64,000 nt of DNA from Planobispora longispora (GTDB lineage Bacteria > Actinomycetota > Actinomycetes > Streptosporangiales > Streptosporangiaceae). The position numbers and the translations under genes are program-made. Positions 16,990 through 25,461 of the stretch are shown here, piece by piece; within the stretch, counting starts at the first letter, position 1; every line of letters starts with the position of its first letter. The notes below the pieces were generated by a model, which was given only the letters and a program-made list of their open reading frames with translations, was not told the DNA's origin and made no database searches. Where the stretch lies: assembly GCF_016863135.1 (NCBI RefSeq), contig NZ_BOOH01000028.1, positions 60,113-124,112 on the forward strand. The letters run 5' to 3'.

Positions 16990-19452
16990 TCAGGCGTCGC
17001 CCCCGTCCTCCTGCCCGGTGATCCGGAAGGAGGTGAGCACCGCCTCGCGCAGCCCGCTCTGCCCTTCCCACGAGACCTCGGGAACCGCCCAGTAGACGGC
17101 GTGGTCGTCCTTCGCGCCGGGGAGGCTCACGAAGCGGGCCAGGACGTGGACGGTGTCGCCGCGGGCGACGTAGGTGAACTCCCAGTCGGCCACCCGCGCC
17201 CCGGGGTACGGCGCCGGCTCGACCTCGGTGACGCCGATGCGGCGGTAGCCGGGGAAGGTCCCGGCCTTGGCCGCGGCCTTCTCCGCGGCGGCGACGGCCT
17301 TCTCGACGTCGTCGGAGCGGTGCGCGGAGGTGTTCACCCGGATGTAGCGGATGTCGTCGGAGTCGCTGAAGACGACGTCGTCCCCGTCGGCCGCCGTCTT
17401 CAGCGCGGCCGGGACGTCGACCGTGAACCCCGAGGGGTCCTGGTGCCGCCGCAGCTCCACCGCGGAGGACGAGTCCGGGACGGCGGAACCCTTCGGCTCG
17501 GTGTCGGCGAAGGCCGCGGCCACCAGGATCACGATGATCACCAGTGCGGCGGCCGCCACCCCGAGCAGCACGAGGATCCCGATCCGGACGTTCTTCGGCC
17601 GGGCCGGCTTCGCGGTCTGCCCGCCCGTGATGGCGAACAGGTCCGTGCCCAGCCCGGACGGCGGGGCGAACCCGCCGCCGGCCGGTCCCGGCTCCGAGCC
17701 CGGCGGGGGACCGGGCTGCTGCCAGGCTCCCTGGAGGCCCGGGGGCCGGCCGGGGAACGGGCCGGGATGCGCGCCGGGGACGGGACCCGGGTAGGGGCCG
17801 GGGCCCGGCATGTGACCCGGGTGCGGGCCCGGACCGGGGACCGGCCCGCCGGGGCCGGGGTGACCGGGGTGACCGGGCAGCATGCCGGCCTCGGTGACCT
17901 CGTCGTCCGGGGAGCCCCCGGCGGGTCTCGCCGGCTGCGGCGCCGCGTGGGACGGCGGCCGCACGGGGCCGCCCGGCCTGCCGGCCACCAGCGTGCCCGG
18001 CTCCCGGGAGACCGGGAACCCCTGCGGAGGCGTCGCGGCGGGGTCGTCGGCCGGGAACCCGGGCCGCGCGCCGCCGGGCGGCTGAGTCCCGGTCGCCGGG
18101 GCTCCGGACCGCACGTCGCCGGGCGGGTGGGCCCCGGCCGCGGGGGCTCCGGGGGCGGAGGCGGCGGGCCAGGCCGGGACCGCGGACGGCGCCGCCGCCG
18201 GAGGCACGGCGAGACCGGGGGCCTCGGCGGCGTGGGGGAGGCGGAGGCCGTCCTTGGGCCGGGGGATCACTACGGTGCGGTTGGCGTCGAACTCCTCGTC
18301 CGCCGTGGGCTCGCCGCCGTTCCCCGAGACGGGGGCGGCGTCGCTCCCGTCCTCCCGCAGGGCCTCCGGGGCGGGGGCGGCCGGGGCCGCGGGCGCCTCA
18401 GCGGCTGCGAGAACGGCCGGAGCCGTCGGAACGGGGGCGGGCTCGGGCGCCGCGGAGCGCTCGGGCGCCGTGGGGGTCGCCGGGACCGCCGGGGACTCGG
18501 GTGCCCCGGAGGCCGCCGGAGTCGCAGGGGGCTCGGGCGCCGCGGCGGCTGCCGGAGCCGCTGGAGCCGCCGGAGCCGTCGGGGACTCGGACGAGGCGGA
18601 GGCGAGGGATCGCGGAGGCTCGGCCCCCGTGGGGGTGTCGGCCACGGCCCGGAGCATGGCGGTGGCCTGGGCGGGCGTGGGCCGCGCCGTGTAGTCCTTC
18701 TCCAGGAGCTGCGCGAGCACCGGGCGGAGCGGACCCGCCTGGACCGGCGGGTCGGCGTTCTCCGTCATCAGCGCGGCCAGCGTCTCGGCCACCGAGCCGC
18801 GCTCGTAGGCCGGGCGTCCTTCGACCGCGAAGTACAGCGTGGCCCCGAGGGACCAGAGATCCGACTCGGGCCCGGTGTGCTCGCCCCGCGCCCGCTCCGG
18901 CGCGGTGTAGCCGGGGGAGCCGATGACCATGCCGGTCTGGGTGAGGCTGGTGTCGCCCTCGGCCTTGGCGATGCCGAAGTCGGTCAGCACGACGCGGCCG
19001 TTCTCGGTGATCAGGACGTTGCCGGGCTTCACGTCGCGGTGGAGGACGCCCTGCGCGTGCGCGGCGCGCAGCGCGCCCAGCAGGTCCACCCCGATCTCGG
19101 CGACCAGGCGGGGCGGGAGGGGGCCCTCCTCCTCGACCACCTCTTCCAGCGAGCGTGCCTGGACCAGCTCCATGATGATCCACGGACTGCCGTCCTCGAG
19201 GATGGCGTCGTGGACGGTGGCGACTGAGGGGTGACTGATGCGGGCGGCCGTACGACCCTCACGGATCATGCGCTCCCGCAGTTCGGCGCGTTGTGCCTCG
19301 CTGAGCCCGGGCTCCTGACGGATCTCCTTGATCGCGACCTCGCGGCCCAGGGATCGGTCGTAGGCACGCCAGACCGTACCCATCGTTCCCCGGCCAAGCG
19401 GCGTGATCAGCTCGTAGCGGTCAGCGAGCACGCGCGTCTGCTGTTCCGGCAT
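16990..19452 (-). CDS. Transmembrane Ser/Thr protein kinase (PknB type)
   Basis: An 820-residue kinase. Residues 11-265 form a Hanks-type domain with glycine loop GRGTMG, Lys42, HRDVKPGN (Asp140), DFG at 158-160 and APE. A Pro/Ala/Gly-rich linker runs from about 275 to 615, a single membrane helix lies near 618-642 (ILVLLGVAAAALVIIVILVAA), and about 175 extracytoplasmic residues end the protein. No PASTA repeats are visible, so the outer domain is a different sensor. It follows a paralogous kinase gene by 35 bp on the same strand. The start ATG 19452 lies 6 nt after TATCTT, so the transcript may also start there without a leader. Confidence 0.93.
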   Translation of the reverse strand: MPEQQTRVLADRYELITPLGRGTMGTVWRAYDRSLGREVAIKEIRQEPGLSEAQRAELRERMIREGRTAARISHPSVATVHDAILEDGSPWIIMELVQARSLEEVVEEEGPLPPRLVAEIGVDLLGALRAAHAQGVLHRDVKPGNVLITENGRVVLTDFGIAKAEGDTSLTQTGMVIGSPGYTAPERARGEHTGPESDLWSLGATLYFAVEGRPAYERGSVAETLAALMTENADPPVQAGPLRPVLAQLLEKDYTARPTPAQATAMLRAVADTPTGAEPPRSLASASSESPTAPAAPAAPAAAAAPEPPATPAASGAPESPAVPATPTAPERSAAPEPAPVPTAPAVLAAAEAPAAPAAPAPEALREDGSDAAPVSGNGGEPTADEEFDANRTVVIPRPKDGLRLPHAAEAPGLAVPPAAAPSAVPAWPAASAPGAPAAGAHPPGDVRSGAPATGTQPPGGARPGFPADDPAATPPQGFPVSREPGTLVAGRPGGPVRPPSHAAPQPARPAGGSPDDEVTEAGMLPGHPGHPGPGGPVPGPGPHPGHMPGPGPYPGPVPGAHPGPFPGRPPGLQGAWQQPGPPPGSEPGPAGGGFAPPSGLGTDLFAITGGQTAKPARPKNVRIGILVLLGVAAAALVIIVILVAAAFADTEPKGSAVPDSSSAVELRRHQDPSGFTVDVPAALKTAADGDDVVFSDSDDIRYIRVNTSAHRSDDVEKAVAAAEKAAAKAGTFPGYRRIGVTEVEPAPYPGARVADWEFTYVARGDTVHVLARFVSLPGAKDDHAVYWAVPEVSWEGQSGLREAVLTSFRITGQEDGGDA

Positions 19453-19487
19453 GAGAAAAAGATAGCGATTATTCCTAGAGCACCGCT

Positions 19488-20630
19488 TTACCCTCGCTTG
19501 CGAAGTTCCCTAGGCCATAGGCGACGTGGGAGCATCAGGCGGATAAAAGGTGACATAAATCTCACAAAAGGGCGCGGTGTGGGCCACGGATCGAGTGGCT
19601 TGCGGTGCGTCCCCTCGGCGGGCCGGCGGTGCGCGCGCGGCATCGGCACCGGTGTCGGGACGGACGGCGGACCCGGGACCGGGGCCGAACCCGCGCGGTG
19701 CAAGCCCCGATGCTGCGGCCGGCGGCCGAACGGCGGGAACGAGGGCACCCCGATCGCCGTGGCGTTGCGGACGGCCTTGCCCGCCGCGCGGGCGAGCGGC
19801 TCCTCGGCCGACCCTCCGGCCGCCACCCGGGCCAGCATCAGCGAGGCGCGGACCGCGTCCAGCCGGGTGGCCGGGTCGATCGAGAGCAGACCCTGGAGCA
19901 CGGGGGCGAGCGGCCCCGCCTTCTCCATGGGGATCGGTTCGCCGCTGGTCAGCGCGGCCAGCGCGGCGGCGGCCGTACGGCGCCCGTGCAGGCCGCGGCC
20001 CTCGACGGCGGTGTAGAGGGTCGCCCCGAGCGACCACAGGTCGGCCGCCGGGCTCGCCTTGGAGCCGAGCACCCGTTCGGGCGCGATGTATCCGGCCGAG
20101 CCGAGGACGATGCCCGCCTGGGTGATCGACACCTCGCCCTCCAGCGCGGCGAGGCCGAAGTCGGTGAGGATCGCCCGCTCCTCGGTCACCAGGACGTTGC
20201 TGGGCTTCACGTCGCGGTGGAGGATGCCCTTGGCGTGCACGGCCCGGAGCGCGCCCAGCACCTGCCGCCCGATCTCGGCCGTCCGGCGGGGCGGCAGCGG
20301 GCCCTCCTCCTTGATGAGCTGCTCCAGGGACCTGCCGCGGAGCAGCTCCATGACGATCCACGGGCGGTCGTCCTCGGTGACGACGTCGAAGACGGTGATC
20401 ACTGACGGATGCGCGACCATCGTGGTCGCCCGCCCCTCGCGCTCGGTCCTGGCGCACAGCTCGGCCCGCAGCTCCTCGTCGAGGACGAGGGGCAGCCGGA
20501 CCTCCTTGACCGCGACCTCGCCTCCGAGCAGCTCGTCGTGCGCTCGCCAAACGGTGCCCATGCCGCCGCGCCCGACCGGCTCCACGAGCCGATAGCGCGC
20601 GGCAAGTAGGTATCCGGACGGCGCACGCAT
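19488..20630 (-). CDS. Soluble Ser/Thr protein kinase, paralogue of its neighbour
   Basis: A 380-residue kinase whose domain aligns without a gap with that of the next gene over at least the first 150 residues: Lys42, HRDVKPSN with Asp140, then DFG. After the kinase domain (about residue 265) comes a basic Pro/Arg-rich tail of about 115 residues ending in a short hydrophobic or amphipathic stretch; no clear transmembrane helix follows. The pair probably arose by tandem duplication. They may phosphorylate each other or shared targets; substrates cannot be inferred. It is followed closely by the larger kinase, so an operon is likely. Confidence 0.92.
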   Translation of the reverse strand: MRAPSGYLLAARYRLVEPVGRGGMGTVWRAHDELLGGEVAVKEVRLPLVLDEELRAELCARTEREGRATTMVAHPSVITVFDVVTEDDRPWIVMELLRGRSLEQLIKEEGPLPPRRTAEIGRQVLGALRAVHAKGILHRDVKPSNVLVTEERAILTDFGLAALEGEVSITQAGIVLGSAGYIAPERVLGSKASPAADLWSLGATLYTAVEGRGLHGRRTAAAALAALTSGEPIPMEKAGPLAPVLQGLLSIDPATRLDAVRASLMLARVAAGGSAEEPLARAAGKAVRNATAIGVPSFPPFGRRPQHRGLHRAGSAPVPGPPSVPTPVPMPRAHRRPAEGTHRKPLDPWPTPRPFVRFMSPFIRLMLPRRLWPRELRKRG

Positions 20631-20835
20631 GAGGGGCAGCTTACCTATTCGCGCAATGCGACCAGTAGAGACAGGCCCGAAGTTTCTTTCCTAATGTGGT
20701 CAGATTTTCTGTCTTGTAACTGTGGGGACGCGTTCCGTCACATCGGACGCCGTGGCCGCCGAGACCTGCGATCTCCGGTCCGGGGATCCGTCCCGGGAAC
20801 GGCGCTCCGGGCGCGGCGGCCGTCCGGCGCCGGGG

Positions 20836-22488
20836 TCAGCGGCGGCCGATGGACAGCACCGGGCCGGTGGTGTCCTGGAAGAAGTCGTCGCCCTTGTCGT
20901 CGACCACGATGAAGGCCGGGAAGTCCTCGACCTCGATCTTCCAGACGGCCTCCATGCCGAGCTCCGGATACTCCAGGACCTCGACCTTCTTGATGCAGTC
21001 CTGGGCCAGGCGGGCGGCCGGGCCGCCGATCGAGCCGAGGTAGAAGCCGCCGTACTTCTGGCAGGCCTCGGTGACCTGCTTGGACCGGTTGCCCTTGGCG
21101 AGCATCACCATGGAGCCGCCCGCGGCCTGGAAGCGCTCGACGTAGGAGTCCATCCGGCCGGCGGTGGTCGGGCCGAAGGAGCCGGAGGCGTATCCCTCGG
21201 GGGTCTTGGCGGGGCCGGCGTAGTAGACGGCGTGGTCCTTCAGGTACTGCGGCATCTCGCCGCCCGCGTCGAGCAGCTCGCCGATCTTGGCGTGCGCGAT
21301 GTCGCGGGCGACGACCAGCGGGCCGGTCAGCGACAGGCGGGTCTTGACCGGGTACTTCGTCAGCTCGGCGAGGATCTCCGGCATCGGCCGGTTGAGGTCG
21401 ATCTTCACGACGTCGTCCGACAGGTGCTCGTCGGTGGTCTCCGGCAGGAAGCGCGCCGGGTCGGTCTCCAGCCGCTCCAGGAAGATCCCCTCCGGAGTGA
21501 TCTTCGCCAGGGCCTGGCGGTCGGCGCTGCAGGAGACCGCGATGGCCACCGGGCAGGAGGCGCCGTGCCGGGGCAGGCGGATCACGCGGACGTCGTGGCA
21601 GAAGTACTTGCCGCCGAACTGGGCGCCGATGCCGAGCTTCTGGGTGAGCTCGAAGACCTTGGCCTCCAGCTCGGTGTCGCGGAAGCCGTGACCGCTCGGG
21701 GAGCCCTCGGTGGGGATGGAGTCCAGGTAGCGGGCGCTGGCGTACTTCGCCGTCTTCAGGGCGTACTCGGCGGAGGTGCCGCCCACCACGATCGCCAGGT
21801 GGTACGGCGGGCAGGCCGCGGTGCCCAGGGAGCGGATCTTCTCCTCCAGGAAGGCCAGCATGCGCTTCTCGTTGAGGACCGCCTTGGTCTCCTGGTACAG
21901 GAACGACTTGTTGGCGCTGCCGCCGCCCTTGGCCATGAACAGCAGCTTGTACTCGTCCGGGTGGCCGTGCGGGTCCTCGGCGTACAGCTCGATCTGGGCG
22001 GGGAGGTTGGAGCCGGTGTTCTTCTCCTCCCACATGGTGATCGGGGCCATCTGGGAGTAGCGCAGGTTGAGCTTGGTGTAGGCGTCGTACACGCCGCGCG
22101 AGAGGTGCTCGGCGTCGGCGCCGTCGGTGAGCACGTGCCGGCCGCGCTTGCCCATCACGATCGCGGTGCCGGTGTCCTGGCACATGGGGAGCACGCCGCC
22201 GGCCGAGATCGAGGCGTTCTTCAGCAGGTCGAGGGCGACGAACCGGTCGTTGCCGCTGGACTCCGGGTCGTCGATGATCTTCCGGAGCTGGGCGAGGTGC
22301 GACGACCGGAGATAGTGGGAGATGTCGTGGATCGCCGTCTCGGTGAGCAGGCGCAGCGCCTCGGGCTCGACCTCCAGGAACCGGCGGCCCGCGGCCTCGA
22401 CGACACGCACCCCCTCGCTGCTGATCAGACGGTATTCCGTCTCATCCGATCCCAGCGGGAGCAGGTCGGTGTAGTCGAATTCGGGCAT
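20836..22488 (-). CDS. Class I (iron-sulfur) fumarate hydratase
   Basis: The 550-residue fumarase of the FumA/FumB type has the alpha part at the N-terminus ([23 protein letters not shown]) and the beta part near the C-terminus ([10 protein letters not shown]). The likely 4Fe-4S ligands are the Cys residues in [17 protein letters not shown] and SCSADR, by comparison with E. coli FumA and Leishmania FH. It catalyses the same reaction as FumC at 15423-16814 but is oxygen-sensitive. The start ATG 22488 is preceded by GAGGATC. It is a single gene following a 205-bp gap after the kinase pair. Confidence 0.95.
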   Translation of the reverse strand: MPEFDYTDLLPLGSDETEYRLISSEGVRVVEAAGRRFLEVEPEALRLLTETAIHDISHYLRSSHLAQLRKIIDDPESSGNDRFVALDLLKNASISAGGVLPMCQDTGTAIVMGKRGRHVLTDGADAEHLSRGVYDAYTKLNLRYSQMAPITMWEEKNTGSNLPAQIELYAEDPHGHPDEYKLLFMAKGGGSANKSFLYQETKAVLNEKRMLAFLEEKIRSLGTAACPPYHLAIVVGGTSAEYALKTAKYASARYLDSIPTEGSPSGHGFRDTELEAKVFELTQKLGIGAQFGGKYFCHDVRVIRLPRHGASCPVAIAVSCSADRQALAKITPEGIFLERLETDPARFLPETTDEHLSDDVVKIDLNRPMPEILAELTKYPVKTRLSLTGPLVVARDIAHAKIGELLDAGGEMPQYLKDHAVYYAGPAKTPEGYASGSFGPTTAGRMDSYVERFQAAGGSMVMLAKGNRSKQVTEACQKYGGFYLGSIGGPAARLAQDCIKKVEVLEYPELGMEAVWKIEVEDFPAFIVVDDKGDDFFQDTTGPVLSIGRR

Positions 22489-22685
22489 CGTCGTTGATCC
22501 TCCGTGCCGGGGGTCTTCTCCGGATCCTCGCCGTTCTCCGGATCCTCATAGAGGGTACGGCCTCCCGCCGGCCGTTCCGGAGCCCCCCGCCACGGGACCC
22601 CCCGATCGCCGCCGGAGAAATGGCGAAGCCTTTGCCGGGGTTTGGCCGGAGAATGCGTCCCCGCGACGTGAGGCCGCGAAGATGG

Positions 22686-23729
22686 TCATGAGGACTCTAG
22701 CCGTCTCTGCGGGGAGGAATCATGGAGATCGGTTACCTGGTTCTGTACGCCATCGGGGTGCTCATCATCGGAGGGCTGGTGGGGTCGCTCCTCACCATCG
22801 TCCTGCACATGGTCGCCGACGAGAACAAGTTCCAGCGGCCGCTGCACCACTGACGTCCCGGCCGCGGGGGCCGAGAGCCCGATGACGATGCCGGTGACGA
22901 CCAGCGCGGCTCCGGCCAGGTCGGCGACCGACGGCGCGCCGAGCCCGAGCACGGCGCCCGTGGCGATCGCGCCGACGGGGATCAGTCCGGCGAAGAGACC
23001 GGCCCGGCCGGGGCCGAGCCGGGGCAGCGCGTCGTACCAGAGGAAGAACGCCACGGTGGTCACGATGATCGACTGGTAGCCGAGGCCCGCCGCCTCGCCG
23101 AGGGTCGGCACGCGCAGCATCGCGGTGCCGTCGATCAGCAGGCCGGTCGCCGCCAGGAGCGGCACGGCCAGCGCCGCCGAGTACGCCGAGACCCGCACCG
23201 CGCCCAGCTTGGGCAGGAGCGGGAGGGCCAGCAGCGAGAAGCAGACCTCGCAGACCAGCGCGCCCAGCGACCACAGCAGGCCGGGCAGGTCGCCGCTGCC
23301 CAGGCCGGTGGCCACCGTCGCCCCGGCGACCACCACGGTCGCCGCCCCGACCACCCGGGGCGAGGGACGGCCGTCCAGCAGGGCGAGCGCCAGCGGGACG
23401 GTGCCGAGCACGGTGCCGACCAGGGCGGGGCCGCCGTGCCGGGTCGCCTCGATCACGCAGACGTTGAAGATGACGAGCCCGGTGAGGGAGAGCGTGACCA
23501 GAAGGGCGGTCTCCCGGGGTGTCAGCCGTACGAACTTCAGGCCCGCCAGGCGTGTGACGGCCAGCAGGACGGCGGCGGCCAGGAGGTAGCGCAGCGCCTG
23601 GCCGCCGTAGAGCGGGTAGTCCTGGATCGCGCCGGCGACCCCCGCGAGGGTGCCCACCAGGAACATCGCTCCGGCCGCCTGGGCGAGTCCCCGGGTCTGT
23701 GCGGGGCGGATGCTGACATCAGTGCTCAT
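22686..23729 (-). CDS. EamA/DMT-family transporter with hydrophilic C-terminal extension
   Basis: The 347-residue membrane protein has about ten helices in the two EamA repeats, for example near residues 15-35, 40-57 and so on to GAALVVTGIVIGLSAP near 290. The last ~54 residues are hydrophilic, Asp/Gln-rich and unlike the family, which usually ends soon after the tenth helix. That tail is exactly antisense to the small gene at 22722-22853, so the original stop may have been lost. Start ATG 23729 (MSTDVSIRPAQ). It is divergent from a MocR-type regulator, which probably controls it. Substrate unknown; an amino acid or vitamin-like compound is common for such pairs. Confidence 0.85.
   Translation of the reverse strand: MSTDVSIRPAQTRGLAQAAGAMFLVGTLAGVAGAIQDYPLYGGQALRYLLAAAVLLAVTRLAGLKFVRLTPRETALLVTLSLTGLVIFNVCVIEATRHGGPALVGTVLGTVPLALALLDGRPSPRVVGAATVVVAGATVATGLGSGDLPGLLWSLGALVCEVCFSLLALPLLPKLGAVRVSAYSAALAVPLLAATGLLIDGTAMLRVPTLGEAAGLGYQSIIVTTVAFFLWYDALPRLGPGRAGLFAGLIPVGAIATGAVLGLGAPSVADLAGAALVVTGIVIGLSAPAAGTSVVQRPLELVLVGDHVQDDGEERPHQPSDDEHPDGVQNQVTDLHDSSPQRRLESS
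22722..22853 (+). CDS. Small single-pass membrane protein, nested antisense in transporter gene
   Basis: The 43-residue ORF begins ATG 22722, 7 nt after the strong ribosome site GGGAGGA, and ends TGA 22853. Residues 5-30 form one hydrophobic helix (LVLYAIGVLIIGGLVGSL), followed by a hydrophilic tail ADENKFQRPLHH. Codon third positions are mostly G or C. It is wholly antisense to the 3' end of the EamA transporter gene. The good ribosome site and helix-plus-tail layout argue for a real small gene, but there is no family I can name. Confidence 0.5.
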   Translation: MEIGYLVLYAIGVLIIGGLVGSLLTIVLHMVADENKFQRPLHH

Positions 23730-23768
23730 TCCGGGAATGCTAGGGACCGAATGGTTCACCCACCGAGA

Positions 23769-23798
23769 CCAATCGGCGCATGAGATAGTGGGCCAATC
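23769..23798. promoter_or_regulatory. Direct repeat CCAATC between divergent transporter and MocR genes
   Basis: CCAATC occurs at 23769-23774 and 23793-23798, 24 bp apart, in the gap between the transporter start and the regulator. MocR proteins usually bind spaced direct repeats beside the genes they control, so this is a candidate site. The elements are short and chance occurrence is possible. Confidence 0.3.
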
Positions 23799-23811
23799 AA
23801 ATCGCGGCCGC

Positions 23812-25410
23812 ATGATCGTCAGCTGCGGGACGCACGCCTCCGGCCTCGGCCCGGCGGGCGCCTCACGGCCGGCGGTCATCCGATCGGGGCGGGGCACGTT
23901 GGCGGATCTGCATCTGAGCATCGACCGGGCGGCGGGCGGCATCGCCGGGCAGGTCGTCCGTGAGCTGCGCGAGGCCGTACGGCACGGCAGGCTGGCGGCC
24001 GGGGAGCGGCTGCCCGCCAGCCGGGAGCTGGCCAGGGACCTGGGGTTCTCGCGCGGCGTGATCGTGGAGGCGTACGAGCAGCTGGTCGCCGAGGGGTTCC
24101 TGATCTCCAGGGTCGGCGCGGGGACGCGCGTCGCCCCGATGGCCTCCCGGGGCGCGGGCGGCGCGGGCCCGGCCGAGGCGGGTGAGGGCTCGACGAAGGC
24201 GGGTGAGGGCCCGGCGGGAGAGGATGACGCCGCGGATCCCCGGTCACCCGCCCACGAGTGCGACTACGGCCGCCGCCCCACCTCGCCCGATCTGCGGTCG
24301 TTCCCCCGCGAGCGGTGGCTGGCCTCGGTGCGGCGGGCGCTCTCCGCGCTGTCCGCCGACGCCCTGGACTACGGCGACCCCGGCGGTGTGCCGGAGCTGC
24401 GCGAGGAGCTGGCCGCCTACCTGCGCCGGGTCCGCGGGGCCGACGTCACGCCGGAGAACCTGGTGATCGTCGGCGGGGTGGCCCAGGGACTCAGCCTCAC
24501 GGTCCAGGCGCTGGCCGGACGGCTCCCGCAGGCCGGCGGGTCCGGACAGGACCTGGGCTGGTTCGTGGACGGGGACGCCCGCCCGGCGCCGCGTCCCGGC
24601 CGGGTCCGGCTCGCGGTCGAGGATCCGACCGGCCTGCGCCAGCTGCCGCTGCTCAGGTCGGCGGGGGCGGATCTGGTCGCGGTCCCGGTGGACGGGGAGG
24701 GCGTCGACGTCGGAGCCCTGGCCGCGACCGGGGTCCGGGCGGTGCTGCTCACCCCGGCCCACCACTACCCGAGCGGGGTCGTGCTCTCCCCCCGCCGCCG
24801 TGCCGAGCTGATCGAGTGGGCCGCGGCGACGGGCGCGACGATCCTGGAGGACGACTACGACGCCGAGTTCCGCTTCGACCGCGACCCGGTGGGCTGCCTG
24901 CAGGGCCTGGCCCCGGACCGGGTGGTCCTGGCCGGCAGCGTCAGCAAGTCCCTGGCCCCGGGGCTCCGCCTCGGCTGGGCGGCGGCCCCGCCGGAGATCG
25001 CCCAGGCGGTGCGGCGGGGGCGGGCGCAGATGGACATGGGATCCCCGGTGCTGGAGCAGTACGCGCTGGCGGACTTCGTGCGGTCCGGCGCCTACGACCG
25101 GCACCTGCGGCGGATGCGCCGGGAGTACCGCGCCCGGCGCGACACCCTCGTCAGGGCCCTGGCCGCGCACCTTCCCGAGATCACCGTGCACGGCGTCTCC
25201 GCCGGGCTCCACCTCCTGGCCGAGCTGCCCGAGGGGTGGGACGAGGGGGCCGTCGCGACGGCGGCGCGGGAGTGCGGCCTCGCCGCCGAGCCGGTGGGCC
25301 CGATGCGCCGCAGGCCCGGCCCGCCCGCCCTGGTCGTGGGCTTCGCCCGGCTCCCGGTCCACCGCACCGGCGAGGTGGTCCGGGCCGTCGCGGAGCGGAT
25401 CTCCCGCTGA
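23812..25410 (+). CDS. MocR/PdxR-type regulator (GntR helix-turn-helix plus aminotransferase domain)
   Basis: A protein of about 532 residues. A GntR winged helix lies near residues 30-105 (GQVVRELREAVRHGRLAAG, PASRELARDLGFSRG, VEAYEQLVAEGFL), then a flexible Gly/Glu linker and a fold type I aminotransferase domain. PLP-related motifs are LTPAHHYPSGVVLS, EDDYDAEFRF and SVSKSLAPGLRLGW, the last holding the Schiff-base lysine. These proteins sense PLP or amino compounds and usually regulate a neighbour, here the divergent EamA transporter. Start ATG 23812 is chosen; a TTG near 23899, just before the conserved ADLHLSID, is possible. Confidence 0.9.
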   Translation: MIVSCGTHASGLGPAGASRPAVIRSGRGTLADLHLSIDRAAGGIAGQVVRELREAVRHGRLAAGERLPASRELARDLGFSRGVIVEAYEQLVAEGFLISRVGAGTRVAPMASRGAGGAGPAEAGEGSTKAGEGPAGEDDAADPRSPAHECDYGRRPTSPDLRSFPRERWLASVRRALSALSADALDYGDPGGVPELREELAAYLRRVRGADVTPENLVIVGGVAQGLSLTVQALAGRLPQAGGSGQDLGWFVDGDARPAPRPGRVRLAVEDPTGLRQLPLLRSAGADLVAVPVDGEGVDVGALAATGVRAVLLTPAHHYPSGVVLSPRRRAELIEWAAATGATILEDDYDAEFRFDRDPVGCLQGLAPDRVVLAGSVSKSLAPGLRLGWAAAPPEIAQAVRRGRAQMDMGSPVLEQYALADFVRSGAYDRHLRRMRREYRARRDTLVRALAAHLPEITVHGVSAGLHLLAELPEGWDEGAVATAARECGLAAEPVGPMRRRPGPPALVVGFARLPVHRTGEVVRAVAERISR

Positions 25411-25461
25411 TCACGCCCCTTCCGGGTGCGGGGGCCATCGGCGGCCCGCGCGGAACCGGCG

